56,835 nucleotides of DNA from Candidatus Pelagibacter sp. (GCA_028227525.1 JAOJAE010000005.1:1-56835); one strand, 5' to 3'. Numbered from the stretch's first letter, positions 16,427 through 25,316 are shown. Notes: a model not told the origin generated them from the letters alone. Translations and numbers: made by a program.

Positions 16427-17509
16427 ATGGAAAAGATTAAATATGGAATAATAGGAGCCGGTACAATGGCTCGAGAACATATTCTAAATTTATCTTTAAT
16501 TAATGAAGCTGAAGTAGTCGCGCTTTCAGACCCGCATGACGAGTCTATAAAACAGTGCCAAGAATTAATTAAAAAAGAAGTTGCTTGTTTTAATAATCAT
16601 CTTGACTTGATTAAAGAAAATTTAGTCGATGTTTATATAATTTCATCTCCTAATTTTACACATATTCAGATTTTAAAAGATGTTATTAAAACTAAAAAAC
16701 ATATATTGGTTGAAAAACCTTTGTGTACCAACACTAAAGATTGTTTAGAAATAGAAAAATTAACTAAAGATTATCCGTCAGTATTTTGGACTGCAATGGA
16801 GTACAGATACATGCCACCTGTAGCAAAATTAATTACAGAAATACATAATAAAACAATTGGTGACTTAAAAACTTTAACAATTAGAGAGCATAGATTTCCT
16901 TTTTTAAAAAAAGTAAATGATTGGAATAGATTTGAAAAAAATACAGGTGGTACATTAGTTGAAAAGTGCTGTCATTTTTTTGATTTAATGCGTTTTATAA
17001 CTAAAAGTGATCCTATAAGCGTTTATGCAAGTGGGGGACAAGATGTTAATCATTTAGATGAGGAGTACGATGGAAAAAAACCAGATATTATTGATAACGC
17101 ATATGTAATTGTAAATTTTGAAAATGGTTCAAGAAGTATGTTAGAACTTTGTATGTTTGCTGAAAATTCTGAAATGCAAGAGGAGTTAATTGCCATTGGA
17201 AATATTGGTAAAATTGAAACTTCAGTTCCATCAAATGAGTCAGGTTTAACCTCTTCTAATCTTAGAATTGGTATGAGAGATGGAAAAACTAAATTAGAGA
17301 CTATAAGTGTAGATTCAAAAATACTTGAGGCAGGTCACCATCATGGATCAACTTATTATGAGCATTTAGCCTTTATGAATGCAGTAAAAAATAAATTAAA
17401 TCCAGATGTATCTTTAAAAGATGGTTTGATCGCAGTTGCTGTAGGTGAAGCTGCAGAAATATCTATAAAGCTTGGAAGAGTAGTTAAATTGAACGAGATA
17501 ATTATTTAA
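16427..17509 (+). CDS. Gfo/Idh/MocA family oxidoreductase
   Basis: A 360-aa NAD(P)-dependent oxidoreductase with Rossmann motif IGAGTMAREH at the N-terminus, VEKPLC as the catalytic-lysine motif near residue 97, and GGTLVEKCCHFFDLMRF near residue 173 carrying the usual His. It probably oxidises or reduces a ring hydroxyl of a sugar or cyclitol. It follows the peroxidase gene after 31 bp and overlaps the convergent hydroxyacid dehydrogenase gene by 8 bp at the 3' end. It is one of four members of this family in the window, each with a different context. No specific substrate can be assigned. Confidence 0.8.
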   Translation: MEKIKYGIIGAGTMAREHILNLSLINEAEVVALSDPHDESIKQCQELIKKEVACFNNHLDLIKENLVDVYIISSPNFTHIQILKDVIKTKKHILVEKPLCTNTKDCLEIEKLTKDYPSVFWTAMEYRYMPPVAKLITEIHNKTIGDLKTLTIREHRFPFLKKVNDWNRFEKNTGGTLVEKCCHFFDLMRFITKSDPISVYASGGQDVNHLDEEYDGKKPDIIDNAYVIVNFENGSRSMLELCMFAENSEMQEELIAIGNIGKIETSVPSNESGLTSSNLRIGMRDGKTKLETISVDSKILEAGHHHGSTYYEHLAFMNAVKNKLNPDVSLKDGLIAVAVGEAAEISIKLGRVVKLNEIII

Positions 17510-18425
17510 AAAATTCGATCGTCTTTTTTACAATAAAATTACTTACTCTTATATTTGACTCTGTTGTAACTCCTGAAATATGTGGTGTAAGAATACAATT
17601 CATATCAGGTTTTATTTTTTCATATAAATCATTTGTAACAGGTTCATTTTCAAAAACATCTAATGCAAAACCTGAAATTAAATTTTGATTATAAGCTTCT
17701 ATAAGATCATTCTCATTAACAACACTACCTCTTGACGTATTAATTATTATTGGTTGTTTTTGCATTTTAGAGAATGAAGACTTATTGATTAGATTTTTTG
17801 TCTCTTCAGTTAATGGCAGATGTAAAGAAACAATATCTGCATTTTGAAATATGTCTTCTAATGAAGATAATCTATAATCTTTTTCGTTATCACCTAACTC
17901 TTTAATATAAGGATCATAAGCCAAAACATTTAGACCATTTTTCAAACTGTAGTTTGCAACCTTTCTACCGATTGTGCCAAAACCTACTACTCCAATACAT
18001 TTTCCATTTATTTCAGCAGATTTAATAGTAGTTCTAGGCCAATTACCTTTAATTGTTCCATTATGAAGTATTGGAATTTTTTTTATCAAGGACATTAAAG
18101 ATGAAACCACATATTCAGCAACAGAGTCTGCGTTCATGCCTGTTGCTGGTTGAACATGAATATTTTTTGTTTTACAAAATTCAGTATCAATATTGTCTAA
18201 ACCAACACCCAACCTTCCAATAAATTTTAAATTTTTAGCGTTAGATAAAATATGCTTACTTACTTGGGTTTTATTTCTAACAATTAAACCATCATAATCT
18301 TTAATAATTTCAGTAAGCTCTTCATTTTTTTCCCAAAGCCTTTCATCAAATTTGATTTCAAAAATATTATTTAGATTGTTTAAACTATCTTGATTAATAA
18401 ACTCTGTTATTAAGATTTTAGTCAT
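17502..18425 (-). CDS. D-isomer-specific 2-hydroxyacid dehydrogenase
   Basis: A 307-aa 2-hydroxyacid dehydrogenase: NAD motif GFGTIGRKV near residue 145, catalytic Arg in NTSRGS, Glu in ALDVFENEP and His in TPHISG. It is the last gene of a leftward run of five (reductase, two oxygenases, DMT transporter, this gene) with gaps of 0-37 bp. Its partners suggest it acts on a 2-keto acid produced or exported by that pathway rather than in serine synthesis. It is shorter than the SerA type and has no ACT domain. Assignment beyond the family is open. Confidence 0.78.
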   Translation of the reverse strand: MTKILITEFINQDSLNNLNNIFEIKFDERLWEKNEELTEIIKDYDGLIVRNKTQVSKHILSNAKNLKFIGRLGVGLDNIDTEFCKTKNIHVQPATGMNADSVAEYVVSSLMSLIKKIPILHNGTIKGNWPRTTIKSAEINGKCIGVVGFGTIGRKVANYSLKNGLNVLAYDPYIKELGDNEKDYRLSSLEDIFQNADIVSLHLPLTEETKNLINKSSFSKMQKQPIIINTSRGSVVNENDLIEAYNQNLISGFALDVFENEPVTNDLYEKIKPDMNCILTPHISGVTTESNIRVSNFIVKKTIEFFK

Positions 18426-18462
18426 ATTTCCTTATATATAATTTAAACTTAAATTAAATAAC

Positions 18463-19383
18463 TTACTTTTTTATTGAAATTGTTGTTGGCCTTATTGAAT
18501 TTGAAACAATATTTCTAGAAAGTTTTATCTCTCTTAAAACAATATAAATTCCAGCTCCAATTATAAAAACATTTCCTAAATAAATATTCCAAGTTGGAAT
18601 TTCATTAAATACATAAAAACCAATTAATGCACCTATGAATAATTGGATATATTGTGTATTTGCAAATATAGAAGCAGGAAGATGTCGGGCAGAATTTATA
18701 ATAAAAATCATTCCCATCCCTCTTAATAAACCTGCATTAAAATTTAAAAAAAAATCTGTTTTTGTCATTGGAATATAAAGTTCAAATGTAATCACACCAG
18801 AAATTATAATTAAAATTAATTTTCCAATTATTAAAAATGAATAGACACTCTCTGATTGACCATATTTTTTGACTAACAAATGACCTATTGAGGAAAAAAT
18901 TGGTATTAATAATGCCAATAGTACATAATTATTTATTTCTGTTCCAAAAGGATCAATTGCAATTATTGTTCCAATGAAACCAATTAATATAGCTGTATAC
19001 CTTCTCCAGCTAACTTTTTCTTTTAAAAAAATTACAGATCCAATTGTCAATACAAAGGGTGTAAAGAAGATGATACTATACATTGTTGTAAGTGGAAGTT
19101 TATTTATACAAAGAAAAAATAATCCCATTGAAATAATTAAAGTTACCGCTCTAACTAGATGAACAAGGAAGTTTTTAGTTTTAATTTTTTTCCAGGAATT
19201 TCTAACTTGCGTATAAAGTAAAATTGGAAGTAATGCCGATATGGAGTTAATAAAAATTATTTGTGTCACATGATAATAATTTGTTAATTCTTTTGCTATA
19301 GAATCCATGATAACGAATAAAGAGTAGCCAAGAATTGCTAAAAAAAAGTCTACCGAATAGACCCGGGTAGTTACTGAATTCAT
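18463..19383 (-). CDS. DMT (EamA) family transporter
   Basis: A 306-aa inner-membrane protein with ten hydrophobic helices in two EamA repeats, the drug/metabolite transporter fold. The family includes exporters of amino acids and metabolites as well as importers. It begins 11 bp after the PhyH-like oxygenase gene and precedes the hydroxyacid dehydrogenase gene, so it is probably part of the same transcript. Its position after three modifying enzymes suggests movement of the pathway's substrate or product. Direction and ligand are unknown. Confidence 0.82.
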   Translation of the reverse strand: MNSVTTRVYSVDFFLAILGYSLFVIMDSIAKELTNYYHVTQIIFINSISALLPILLYTQVRNSWKKIKTKNFLVHLVRAVTLIISMGLFFLCINKLPLTTMYSIIFFTPFVLTIGSVIFLKEKVSWRRYTAILIGFIGTIIAIDPFGTEINNYVLLALLIPIFSSIGHLLVKKYGQSESVYSFLIIGKLILIIISGVITFELYIPMTKTDFFLNFNAGLLRGMGMIFIINSARHLPASIFANTQYIQLFIGALIGFYVFNEIPTWNIYLGNVFIIGAGIYIVLREIKLSRNIVSNSIRPTTISIKK

Positions 19384-19394
19384 TTGTTTATTTT

Positions 19395-20378
19395 TTATAT
19401 TAGTTTTGAAAGATCTCTTTTGCTATTTTTAAACGTTGGCAAAGGATATTTAAAGGCATATTTACGTGGAATACATTTTTCTTTGGCTTTTTCCCAAAGA
19501 GCAAGCCATTGTTTAAAGTTTAAAACAGTAATATTTTTTTTATTTTTACTTTTAACATAAAAACTGGGTAACGGTTCTCGACCTGAAGTTTGACCAGCTT
19601 TATTATATCTTAGATCAGCACTAATTCTAAAAGAATTTGATTTATTTGGAATAGAGCAGTGCGCGGAGTGTCGGTGAAGTAAAACTACATCCCCAACATC
19701 AGCTTCCAGGTAAACAACTTTTTTTGAATTTAGTAAGTCTGAATTTTTGATTTCAACTTGACCTTTGTAGCCAGAGTGATGATTTAATAATCCTAACTTG
19801 TTAATTCCAGGAATAGTGATCATACATCCATTTTTCTTAGTTGTTTTTGTAAATGGAATCCACACAGTTAAAAGTTCAGTATTTTTTTGACCTTTAGTAG
19901 ATAATACTGCCGCATCTTGGTGCCAAGGTGTTCTACCACTTAAGCCATCAAAAATTGATTTCTTAGGTAATGTTTTTTCTGGTTGTTTGATTCTTGTATT
20001 TTGAACGGGGTTGGAAAGAATTTCTGAACCAAGGATTTTTTCAACCACACTAAGTATTTTTTTATGTTTAATTAAATTCCATAAAGAGTGTGTAGCAAAG
20101 TAATCACTATCTTTTTTTACATTATCTCTTGGTAGTCTAGTATTAAAATACTGATCTAAATCAAAAATATTTAGAGAAGATACAAATTGATATTTTTTTT
20201 CAAATTTTAATTTTAGTGCTTTTGAAATTTTAGATTTTGGAGAGAACTTATGAATCAATCTATCCATTACATATTCCATATCATTTAAAATAGGCTTAAG
20301 ATCATTATCAAAATTTAAAACATTTTTTACTATCGCATATCCTTGTTTTTCAAATTTTTTTTTATTTAATGATTTCAT
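19395..20378 (-). CDS. Phytanoyl-CoA dioxygenase (PhyH) family protein
   Basis: A 327-aa Fe(II)/2-oxoglutarate-dependent oxygenase of the PhyH family. The iron ligands are visible as HQD in TPWHQDAAV (near residue 153) and a distal His in LLHRHSAHCS (near residue 235), followed by the 2-oxoglutarate-binding Arg in SFRISADLRY. Members hydroxylate unactivated carbons in small molecules, including osmolytes and phosphonates. It lies 14 bp downstream of a second, unrelated Fe/2OG oxygenase gene and 11 bp upstream of a DMT transporter gene. The substrate is unknown; the pairing of the two oxygenases suggests successive oxidations of one compound. Confidence 0.82.
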   Translation of the reverse strand: MKSLNKKKFEKQGYAIVKNVLNFDNDLKPILNDMEYVMDRLIHKFSPKSKISKALKLKFEKKYQFVSSLNIFDLDQYFNTRLPRDNVKKDSDYFATHSLWNLIKHKKILSVVEKILGSEILSNPVQNTRIKQPEKTLPKKSIFDGLSGRTPWHQDAAVLSTKGQKNTELLTVWIPFTKTTKKNGCMITIPGINKLGLLNHHSGYKGQVEIKNSDLLNSKKVVYLEADVGDVVLLHRHSAHCSIPNKSNSFRISADLRYNKAGQTSGREPLPSFYVKSKNKKNITVLNFKQWLALWEKAKEKCIPRKYAFKYPLPTFKNSKRDLSKLI

Positions 20379-20392
20379 TTTTAAATTTTTTA

Positions 20393-21262
20393 CTAATTTG
20401 TAACTGGTACTGAAAGATAATTTGCATCATGAAAAGAAGTTAACATTTTTTTTTTAGTTTTAATTATATGAGGATAGTATGGAATATCATTAAATTTCCA
20501 TATTACTGGTTTATTTAAAGCATAACTTCCATAAATAAAAAATCGTTTAGGGCAATTTTTTTCAATAAATCTTTTAACACCATGATAAGAATTGGGTGTT
20601 GATTGAAAAAAAACTACTGTTCCCTGTCTAGGAGTAAACTCTTTGACAACTTCTAATTCACTAATTTTTGGAAATCTTCTAAAACTTTTTCTAATATTTT
20701 TTTTAGTTTTTTTTCTATAAATGGTAAGTGATCCTCCATTTTTTTTTGGTATGTCAGTCAAATAAATTAAAAAATTATACAATCTTGTAATATCATCTCG
20801 ATGCGGTCTCAATCTATAACCACCCTTTGAAACCGAAAAATCAATATCTAAATTCACTTTTGGATTAGAATAATTATTGCCAAGTAATTTTGAAAGTTCA
20901 CTTGAGTTTAATTTTTTTTTTATAGTAAATTTTTTTGGATTAAAATTTTTTGGTAGGTTCGAGTTTTCCCATGATCCATTTTTAAATTTTTTTTTAAATA
21001 TATTTTCAATTTTCTTGTAGAAAAATTTGCTATTAAAAAGTTTAAAAAGTTTTTTAGAAATTTTTGACTGTTTGATATAATTATTAAAATTTTTTGAGCC
21101 TTTATTGATACGACTTCTGCCACCCATAATCATATCATCAAAAGATTTAGAGTTACTAATTTCTTCGATTAATTTTTTACAAATATTTTTTGGAATAATG
21201 TTGCTACCTACTAGAACTGGAAAATTTCCTTTTACTTTTTTTAATTTTTCAATTCGGAGCAT
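20393..21262 (-). CDS. 2OG-Fe(II) oxygenase, prolyl-hydroxylase-like
   Basis: A 289-aa Fe(II)/2-oxoglutarate oxygenase of the prolyl-4-hydroxylase-like superfamily. The HxD iron motif is in LRPHRDDITR (near residue 155), the distal His in NSYHGVKR, and the 2OG-binding basic residue in CPKRFFIYG. The first half is unusually lysine/phenylalanine-rich, reflecting extreme A+T content (runs such as KKKFK), with no recognisable domain. It begins immediately after the ketopantoate-reductase-like stop, with zero spacing, and is followed by the PhyH-like gene. Small-molecule hydroxylation is more likely than protein modification, given the catabolic context, but this is inference. Confidence 0.75.
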   Translation of the reverse strand: MLRIEKLKKVKGNFPVLVGSNIIPKNICKKLIEEISNSKSFDDMIMGGRSRINKGSKNFNNYIKQSKISKKLFKLFNSKFFYKKIENIFKKKFKNGSWENSNLPKNFNPKKFTIKKKLNSSELSKLLGNNYSNPKVNLDIDFSVSKGGYRLRPHRDDITRLYNFLIYLTDIPKKNGGSLTIYRKKTKKNIRKSFRRFPKISELEVVKEFTPRQGTVVFFQSTPNSYHGVKRFIEKNCPKRFFIYGSYALNKPVIWKFNDIPYYPHIIKTKKKMLTSFHDANYLSVPVTN

Positions 21263-22207
21263 TTAGCTATACATTCCCTCCTTAACTTTAATCATCTTAT
21301 ACATAAGATCGTTTAAAGGAGTTTTTATCCCATGTTTTTTTCCAAGACTTGATACAACACCACTTATGAAATCAATTTCGGTCTTTCTTTTGTACTGAAC
21401 ATCAAAAGCCATAGATGATTTATTCGTTTGGTTTGAGTCTACAATTTTATTAAACATAAAAAGGCACTCATCCTCAGAAACCTCTACACCATCAGCTAAT
21501 GCTACTTGTCTTGTTTCTAAAATTATTTCTTTTCCTAAAGATCTAGATACGTCATTTGCACTATTATTTATGTATAGATCGGTATGATGTAAATCAAAAA
21601 TTGCTGATAGGGGTCCAATCGCTGTTAATGCAAACAGTTTCATCCATTTTCTTTTTTTTACATCATCAGCAGCAATAGTTTCGAGATTATAAGCTGTAAA
21701 AGTGTCAGCGATATCTTTTACTCTTTCACTCATCCCACCTTCATATTCTCCAATCCAAGAAGGTAGAGCAGCGTGGTTCATTATATGACCTGGCCCCAAT
21801 ATATTTGAGGCTTGAGTTGTTGTTCCTCCTAGAACTTTTTCAACTCCTACAATTTTTTGTATAATTGCCTCATGACCAAAGCCATTTTGAAATGACATAA
21901 AAACAGTTTTTTCACCAATGATATTTTTAATACTATTTAAAGCTGGTTCTAAAACAGTTGCTTTACACATTACTATCACGGCATCAACAATACCAACTGT
22001 CGATGGGTCAGTCGTTGCTTTAACTTTAATAAATCTATCTCCACCATGACCATCCATCTTAAGACCATTTTTATTTATAGCTTCCACATGTTCTTTCCAA
22101 ACATCAATTAGGTTAACGTTTAATCCTTTTTCAGCTAACAAACCCCCAAACAAACAACCCATTGCACCAGCACCTAAAACTGCAACTTTTAAATTTTTAT
22201 TTATCAT
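21263..22207 (-). CDS. 2-dehydropantoate 2-reductase (PanE/ApbA) family protein
   Basis: A 314-aa NADPH-dependent 2-keto acid reductase of the PanE/ApbA family, with Rossmann motif GAGAMGCLFGG at residue 12, the conserved SFQNGFG segment near residue 103, and the catalytic lysine region RKWMKLFALTAIGPLSA near residue 185. Genuine PanE makes pantoate, but the setting (first gene of an operon with two oxygenases, divergent from a DUF1907 gene) suggests another 2-keto or 2-hydroxy acid. A 20-bp motif shared with two other promoters lies 21 bp upstream of its ATG. Confidence 0.8.
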   Translation of the reverse strand: MINKNLKVAVLGAGAMGCLFGGLLAEKGLNVNLIDVWKEHVEAINKNGLKMDGHGGDRFIKVKATTDPSTVGIVDAVIVMCKATVLEPALNSIKNIIGEKTVFMSFQNGFGHEAIIQKIVGVEKVLGGTTTQASNILGPGHIMNHAALPSWIGEYEGGMSERVKDIADTFTAYNLETIAADDVKKRKWMKLFALTAIGPLSAIFDLHHTDLYINNSANDVSRSLGKEIILETRQVALADGVEVSEDECLFMFNKIVDSNQTNKSSMAFDVQYKRKTEIDFISGVVSSLGKKHGIKTPLNDLMYKMIKVKEGMYS

Positions 22208-22228
22208 TGAACCTTTTTAAATTAATTT

Positions 22229-22257
22229 ATGTATAGATATTATATATATTATCTATA
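22229..22257 (-). promoter_or_regulatory. Shared promoter motif, copy 1 (panE-like/DUF1907 divergon)
   Basis: Read on the minus strand, 22248-22229 is TATATATAATATCTATACAT. It matches the pattern TATATATAANNNCTATACAT, which also occurs at 26815-26834 and 47981-48000. Here it lies inside a dyad, TATAGATA (22232-22239) and TATCTATA (22250-22257), centred between the two divergent operons. The motif ends 21 bp before the panE-like ATG, where a -10 element or an operator overlapping it would sit. Confidence 0.6.
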
Positions 22258-22289
22258 GACATTATGCAAAATAAAATATAGCTTAATTA

Positions 22290-23261
22290 ATGATGCAATT
22301 AAAAATAGAAAAATCAAAATTTAAAGAATATTCATTGGATAAAATTTCCGAAGCTCTACAAAGCGGATTATCAAACAATTATAAAGAAGTTGAAGTATCA
22401 ATCGTCGATTGTCCAAATTTAAGAGATTGGGGGTGTCCATCTGAAGGAATTAGTGGCAATCAAAAAATTATAGATGTTGGTGGCGAACCCTACATGCATG
22501 ATCCTAATTTAATTGGTGCTGAATTTGATTATGAAGAAATTTCTAAAATGATTGGTTCTGAAAAGTCTTACGCTTTAGGAGCTGGTTCAGGAGCCATGTC
22601 ATGTTTAGACGGACACTGTGGAGAACTAGTAATTAATGAAAATCTAATCACTAATGAGTCAAAATCAATAATAGCTCGAGTTGGAAAAAATAAGGAATGT
22701 ATTGCAGAAAAATATACAGCTAGAAAACATGGTGGTTTAGGTAATGTTTTTTATACTGATGGAGTTAAAGGAAAAGTTATTAAAATAAAAATAAAAGGAC
22801 GATCTGGAGAACAGGGATCTCTTACTCAAACAATGAGAAAATCTTTATCTGATAATTTACAAATTAAAGACAATCAGCATATTGCTTTGGCAGGAGTTTT
22901 TAGAATTTTAAATGGAAAGATAAGATCACATGTTCAACCTGATTATAAAGATATTAAACATGAATATTATGATCCTGAACAAATGAAATGTGTAAAAGAT
23001 TTTTTACAATTTTATGAACCAGTGGGACCTGAGTTACAAGGTTATTGTGTGCTTTGGACTGGCGATCCAACAGGAGGAAATCTTAATTTAAGAGAGTCTG
23101 GTGAACATACTCATTTTCATTCCTATACTAAAGAAAATGTAGCAGGTCATTATCACTTTGATGTAACTCCTGAAGAGATAGAATATGAGGGTTATTTTAA
23201 TACCGCAGAAGAAGTGCACAGAGTTAATAATGTTTACAAAGAATTAACTAATAAAAAATAA
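22290..23261 (+). CDS. DUF1907 (C11orf54/PTD012-like) predicted hydrolase
   Basis: A 323-aa homologue of the DUF1907 family, best known from the human protein C11orf54 (PTD012). That protein's structure shows a zinc site made by an HxHx9H histidine cluster, and it has ester-hydrolase activity on a model substrate. The same cluster is visible near residues 270-290 as GEHTHFHSY followed by GHYHFD. Other conserved stretches are NLRDWGCPSEGI and GAGSGAMSCLDGHCGE. The gene opens a rightward operon with a winged-helix protein and a PanB-like protein. The family's role in bacteria is not established to my knowledge; lactone or ester hydrolysis in the local pathway is the natural inference. Confidence 0.78.
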   Translation: MMQLKIEKSKFKEYSLDKISEALQSGLSNNYKEVEVSIVDCPNLRDWGCPSEGISGNQKIIDVGGEPYMHDPNLIGAEFDYEEISKMIGSEKSYALGAGSGAMSCLDGHCGELVINENLITNESKSIIARVGKNKECIAEKYTARKHGGLGNVFYTDGVKGKVIKIKIKGRSGEQGSLTQTMRKSLSDNLQIKDNQHIALAGVFRILNGKIRSHVQPDYKDIKHEYYDPEQMKCVKDFLQFYEPVGPELQGYCVLWTGDPTGGNLNLRESGEHTHFHSYTKENVAGHYHFDVTPEEIEYEGYFNTAEEVHRVNNVYKELTNKK

Positions 23262-23296
23262 TATTAATTTTACTTTCTTTAGGATAACATTTTGGA

Positions 23297-23710
23297 ATGA
23301 AGAAACAATTTAAGTACCCAAAATCTTTTGAGGAACAGAAAAAAATTCCAAAGATTACACAAAAAAGAATTAAATTAGCTGAAGCTTCACTTGGTGATTT
23401 CGAGGGAAGGCTTGAGAATGATTTACTTAATTGGTTTTCATTAACACCTCAACATTGGATAATGTTGCATATGGTTATGCTTGCTTATTATAAAAATAAA
23501 TCAATTACTAAAAATGAATTACTAAAGGTAATTGAAAAATCTTACCTGACATCTAATGTCTATATAGATACTGCAATTAAAAAAGGTTTTTTTAGAATTA
23601 TTAGAAATGAAAAAGATAAAAGATCAATATTTATTTTACCTTCAGTTATAACAATAAAAACTTTTGAGGGATTTATAGACAGAAGAGATCTAGTTTATAA
23701 AGGAATTTAA
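23297..23710 (+). CDS. Predicted winged-helix (MarR-like) regulator
   Basis: A 137-aa protein that looks like a MarR-type winged helix. It has a helical N-terminal part, LTPQHWIMLHMVMLAYYKNK as the first DNA-binding-domain helices (near residue 50), SITKNELLKVIEKS and TSNVYIDTAIKKGFF as the helix-turn-helix, and NEKDKRSIFILPS as the beta wing (near residue 105). It lies between the DUF1907 and PanB-like genes and overlaps the latter by one base. It may be the regulator that reads the 20-bp motif shared by three promoters in this window. The fold call is by pattern only, so moderate confidence. Confidence 0.55.
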   Translation: MKKQFKYPKSFEEQKKIPKITQKRIKLAEASLGDFEGRLENDLLNWFSLTPQHWIMLHMVMLAYYKNKSITKNELLKVIEKSYLTSNVYIDTAIKKGFFRIIRNEKDKRSIFILPSVITIKTFEGFIDRRDLVYKGI

Positions 23711-24525
23711 TGAAAAATATTTACACTTGGGCTGCTGAGCCAGCTAAACGAACTTTAACAGTAGCAGATCTAAAAGCTGCAAAAGGCAAAAAAAAATTTA
23801 TACAAGTCACAGCAAATTCACATGATGAAGCTTATGCTGCTGAAAAAGCAGGTTTTGATATGATTATCTGCCAAGCAAAAAATGTTTTAAAGGTAAGAGA
23901 AGGATCAAAACATTTATTTTTAACGGCTTCTTTAATTCTCAATGAATATGTAACTAAGGAAGATATTATGAGAGGTGCATTTAAAGCACTAGAAGAAGGT
24001 GCTGATGCAGTAATGACGCCTAGGAGCATGGAAGTTGTTGAAATGTTGACCAAGGAGGATGTTCCTGTCATGGGTCACTTAGGTTTAGTGCCTAGAAAAT
24101 CCACATCTCTTGGTGGAATGAGAGCAATAGGAAAAACTTCTGATGAAGCATTTGATTTGTTTCAACAATTTAAAAGATTAGAGAATGCAGGAGCTTTTGC
24201 AGCTGAATGTGAAGTTATTCCTGAAAATGTAATGGGTGAAATTTCTAAAAGAACAAATATTGTAACTGTATCTCTAGGAGCTGGAAAAAATGCTGATGTT
24301 ATTTATTTGTTTATGGAAGATATCTGTGGAGATACAGAAAATTTACCAAGACATTCTAAAGCTTATGGTAATTTACTAAAACTTAGAAATGAAATTAAGC
24401 TTGAGAGAGTAAGAGCTCTTAAAGCTTTTAAAAAAGATGCTATGAGTGGAATATTTCCCGGGAAAAAACAGTCTTCTAACTTAGATAAAAAACAACTTGA
24501 TGAATTTTTGGGTAAGATTGATTAA
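23710..24525 (+). CDS. PanB-like protein lacking canonical catalytic residues
   Basis: A 271-aa protein of the ketopantoate hydroxymethyltransferase (PanB) / PEP mutase barrel superfamily. Similarity is clearest in PVMGHLGLVPRKSTSLGG (residues 119-136), the ECEVIP glutamate (168) and SLGAGKNADV. However, the metal-binding Asp of the canonical GDS motif is replaced by QA in CQAKN (54-58), that of the AD-P-F motif by LTASL (71-75), and the KIEGG motif by MTPRS (102-106). It is therefore unlikely to catalyse the classic 10-formyl-THF-dependent reaction. It ends its operon and overlaps the convergent HpaI-type aldolase gene by 4 bp. Function is open: lyase, mutase or ligand-binding role. Confidence 0.7.
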   Translation: MKNIYTWAAEPAKRTLTVADLKAAKGKKKFIQVTANSHDEAYAAEKAGFDMIICQAKNVLKVREGSKHLFLTASLILNEYVTKEDIMRGAFKALEEGADAVMTPRSMEVVEMLTKEDVPVMGHLGLVPRKSTSLGGMRAIGKTSDEAFDLFQQFKRLENAGAFAAECEVIPENVMGEISKRTNIVTVSLGAGKNADVIYLFMEDICGDTENLPRHSKAYGNLLKLRNEIKLERVRALKAFKKDAMSGIFPGKKQSSNLDKKQLDEFLGKID

Positions 24526-25316
24526 TAAGTACCAGAGTCTTCTTTCTTACCAACAGAACCTTTCATTCCATCTACCATTGATTTAGCGCCAGCACTTAAT
24601 GCTCTTAGATCAGATGCTATAGTTACAAAATCAAAACCTTTTTCAATCATCTTCGTTGCATATTCTGTAGTACCATTATGAATTCCAGCAAAAATATTAT
24701 TTTTCTTTGCATGTTCTAGAATTCTTAAAATTTCAGAATAAGCTTTAGTTGTTTCAGCTCGATCAAATCCAGGTTTTTCACCAATTGCTAAAGATAAATC
24801 TGCTGGTCCAATATAAATTCCATCAACACCTGGTGTAGACATTATCTCATCAAGGTTTTCTAAAGATTCTTTTGTCTCTATCATTGCTAATTTTAATATT
24901 TCTTCATTAGCGTGATCAGCATAATCAGCTCCACCATAAATCAAACCTCTAATAGGACCAAAACTCCTGTAACCATTAGGTGGATACATACAAGCTTGAA
25001 CAAAATTTTCTGCCTCTTTTTTATTACTAACCATTGGACAAATAATTCCATAACAACCAGCATCTAAAATTTTCATTATTTGACCTGGTTCATTCCAATT
25101 AACTCTAGCTAGTGGAGTTACATCTGTTGTAGAAATAGTTTGAAGCATTGGAAGCGCATTGCTGTAATCTACAAGCCCATGTTGCATATCTATTGTTAAG
25201 GAGTCCCATCCTTGATGAGCCATAGCTTCTGCAGAAGCTGTACTTGGAATTGCACACCAACCATTAATTACAGGTTTCCCTGCTTTCATCATTTCTTTTA
25301 TTTTATTTTTTCTCAT
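24522..25316 (-). CDS. HpcH/HpaI family class II aldolase
   Basis: A 264-aa metal-dependent pyruvate aldolase of the HpaI family. Conserved elements are the DMQHGLVDY histidine near residue 45, the RVNWNEP arginine near residue 71, the metal-ligand glutamate in MIETKESL, and the aspartate in GIYIGPADLSLAIG near residue 173. These enzymes cleave 4-hydroxy-2-keto acids (for example 2-keto-3-deoxy sugar acids) into pyruvate and an aldehyde. The adjacent aldehyde dehydrogenase gene, 3 bp upstream in the same operon, would oxidise that aldehyde. This pair fits the end of a sugar-acid or hydroxyacid pathway. Confidence 0.88.
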   Translation of the reverse strand: MRKNKIKEMMKAGKPVINGWCAIPSTASAEAMAHQGWDSLTIDMQHGLVDYSNALPMLQTISTTDVTPLARVNWNEPGQIMKILDAGCYGIICPMVSNKKEAENFVQACMYPPNGYRSFGPIRGLIYGGADYADHANEEILKLAMIETKESLENLDEIMSTPGVDGIYIGPADLSLAIGEKPGFDRAETTKAYSEILRILEHAKKNNIFAGIHNGTTEYATKMIEKGFDFVTIASDLRALSAGAKSMVDGMKGSVGKKEDSGTY

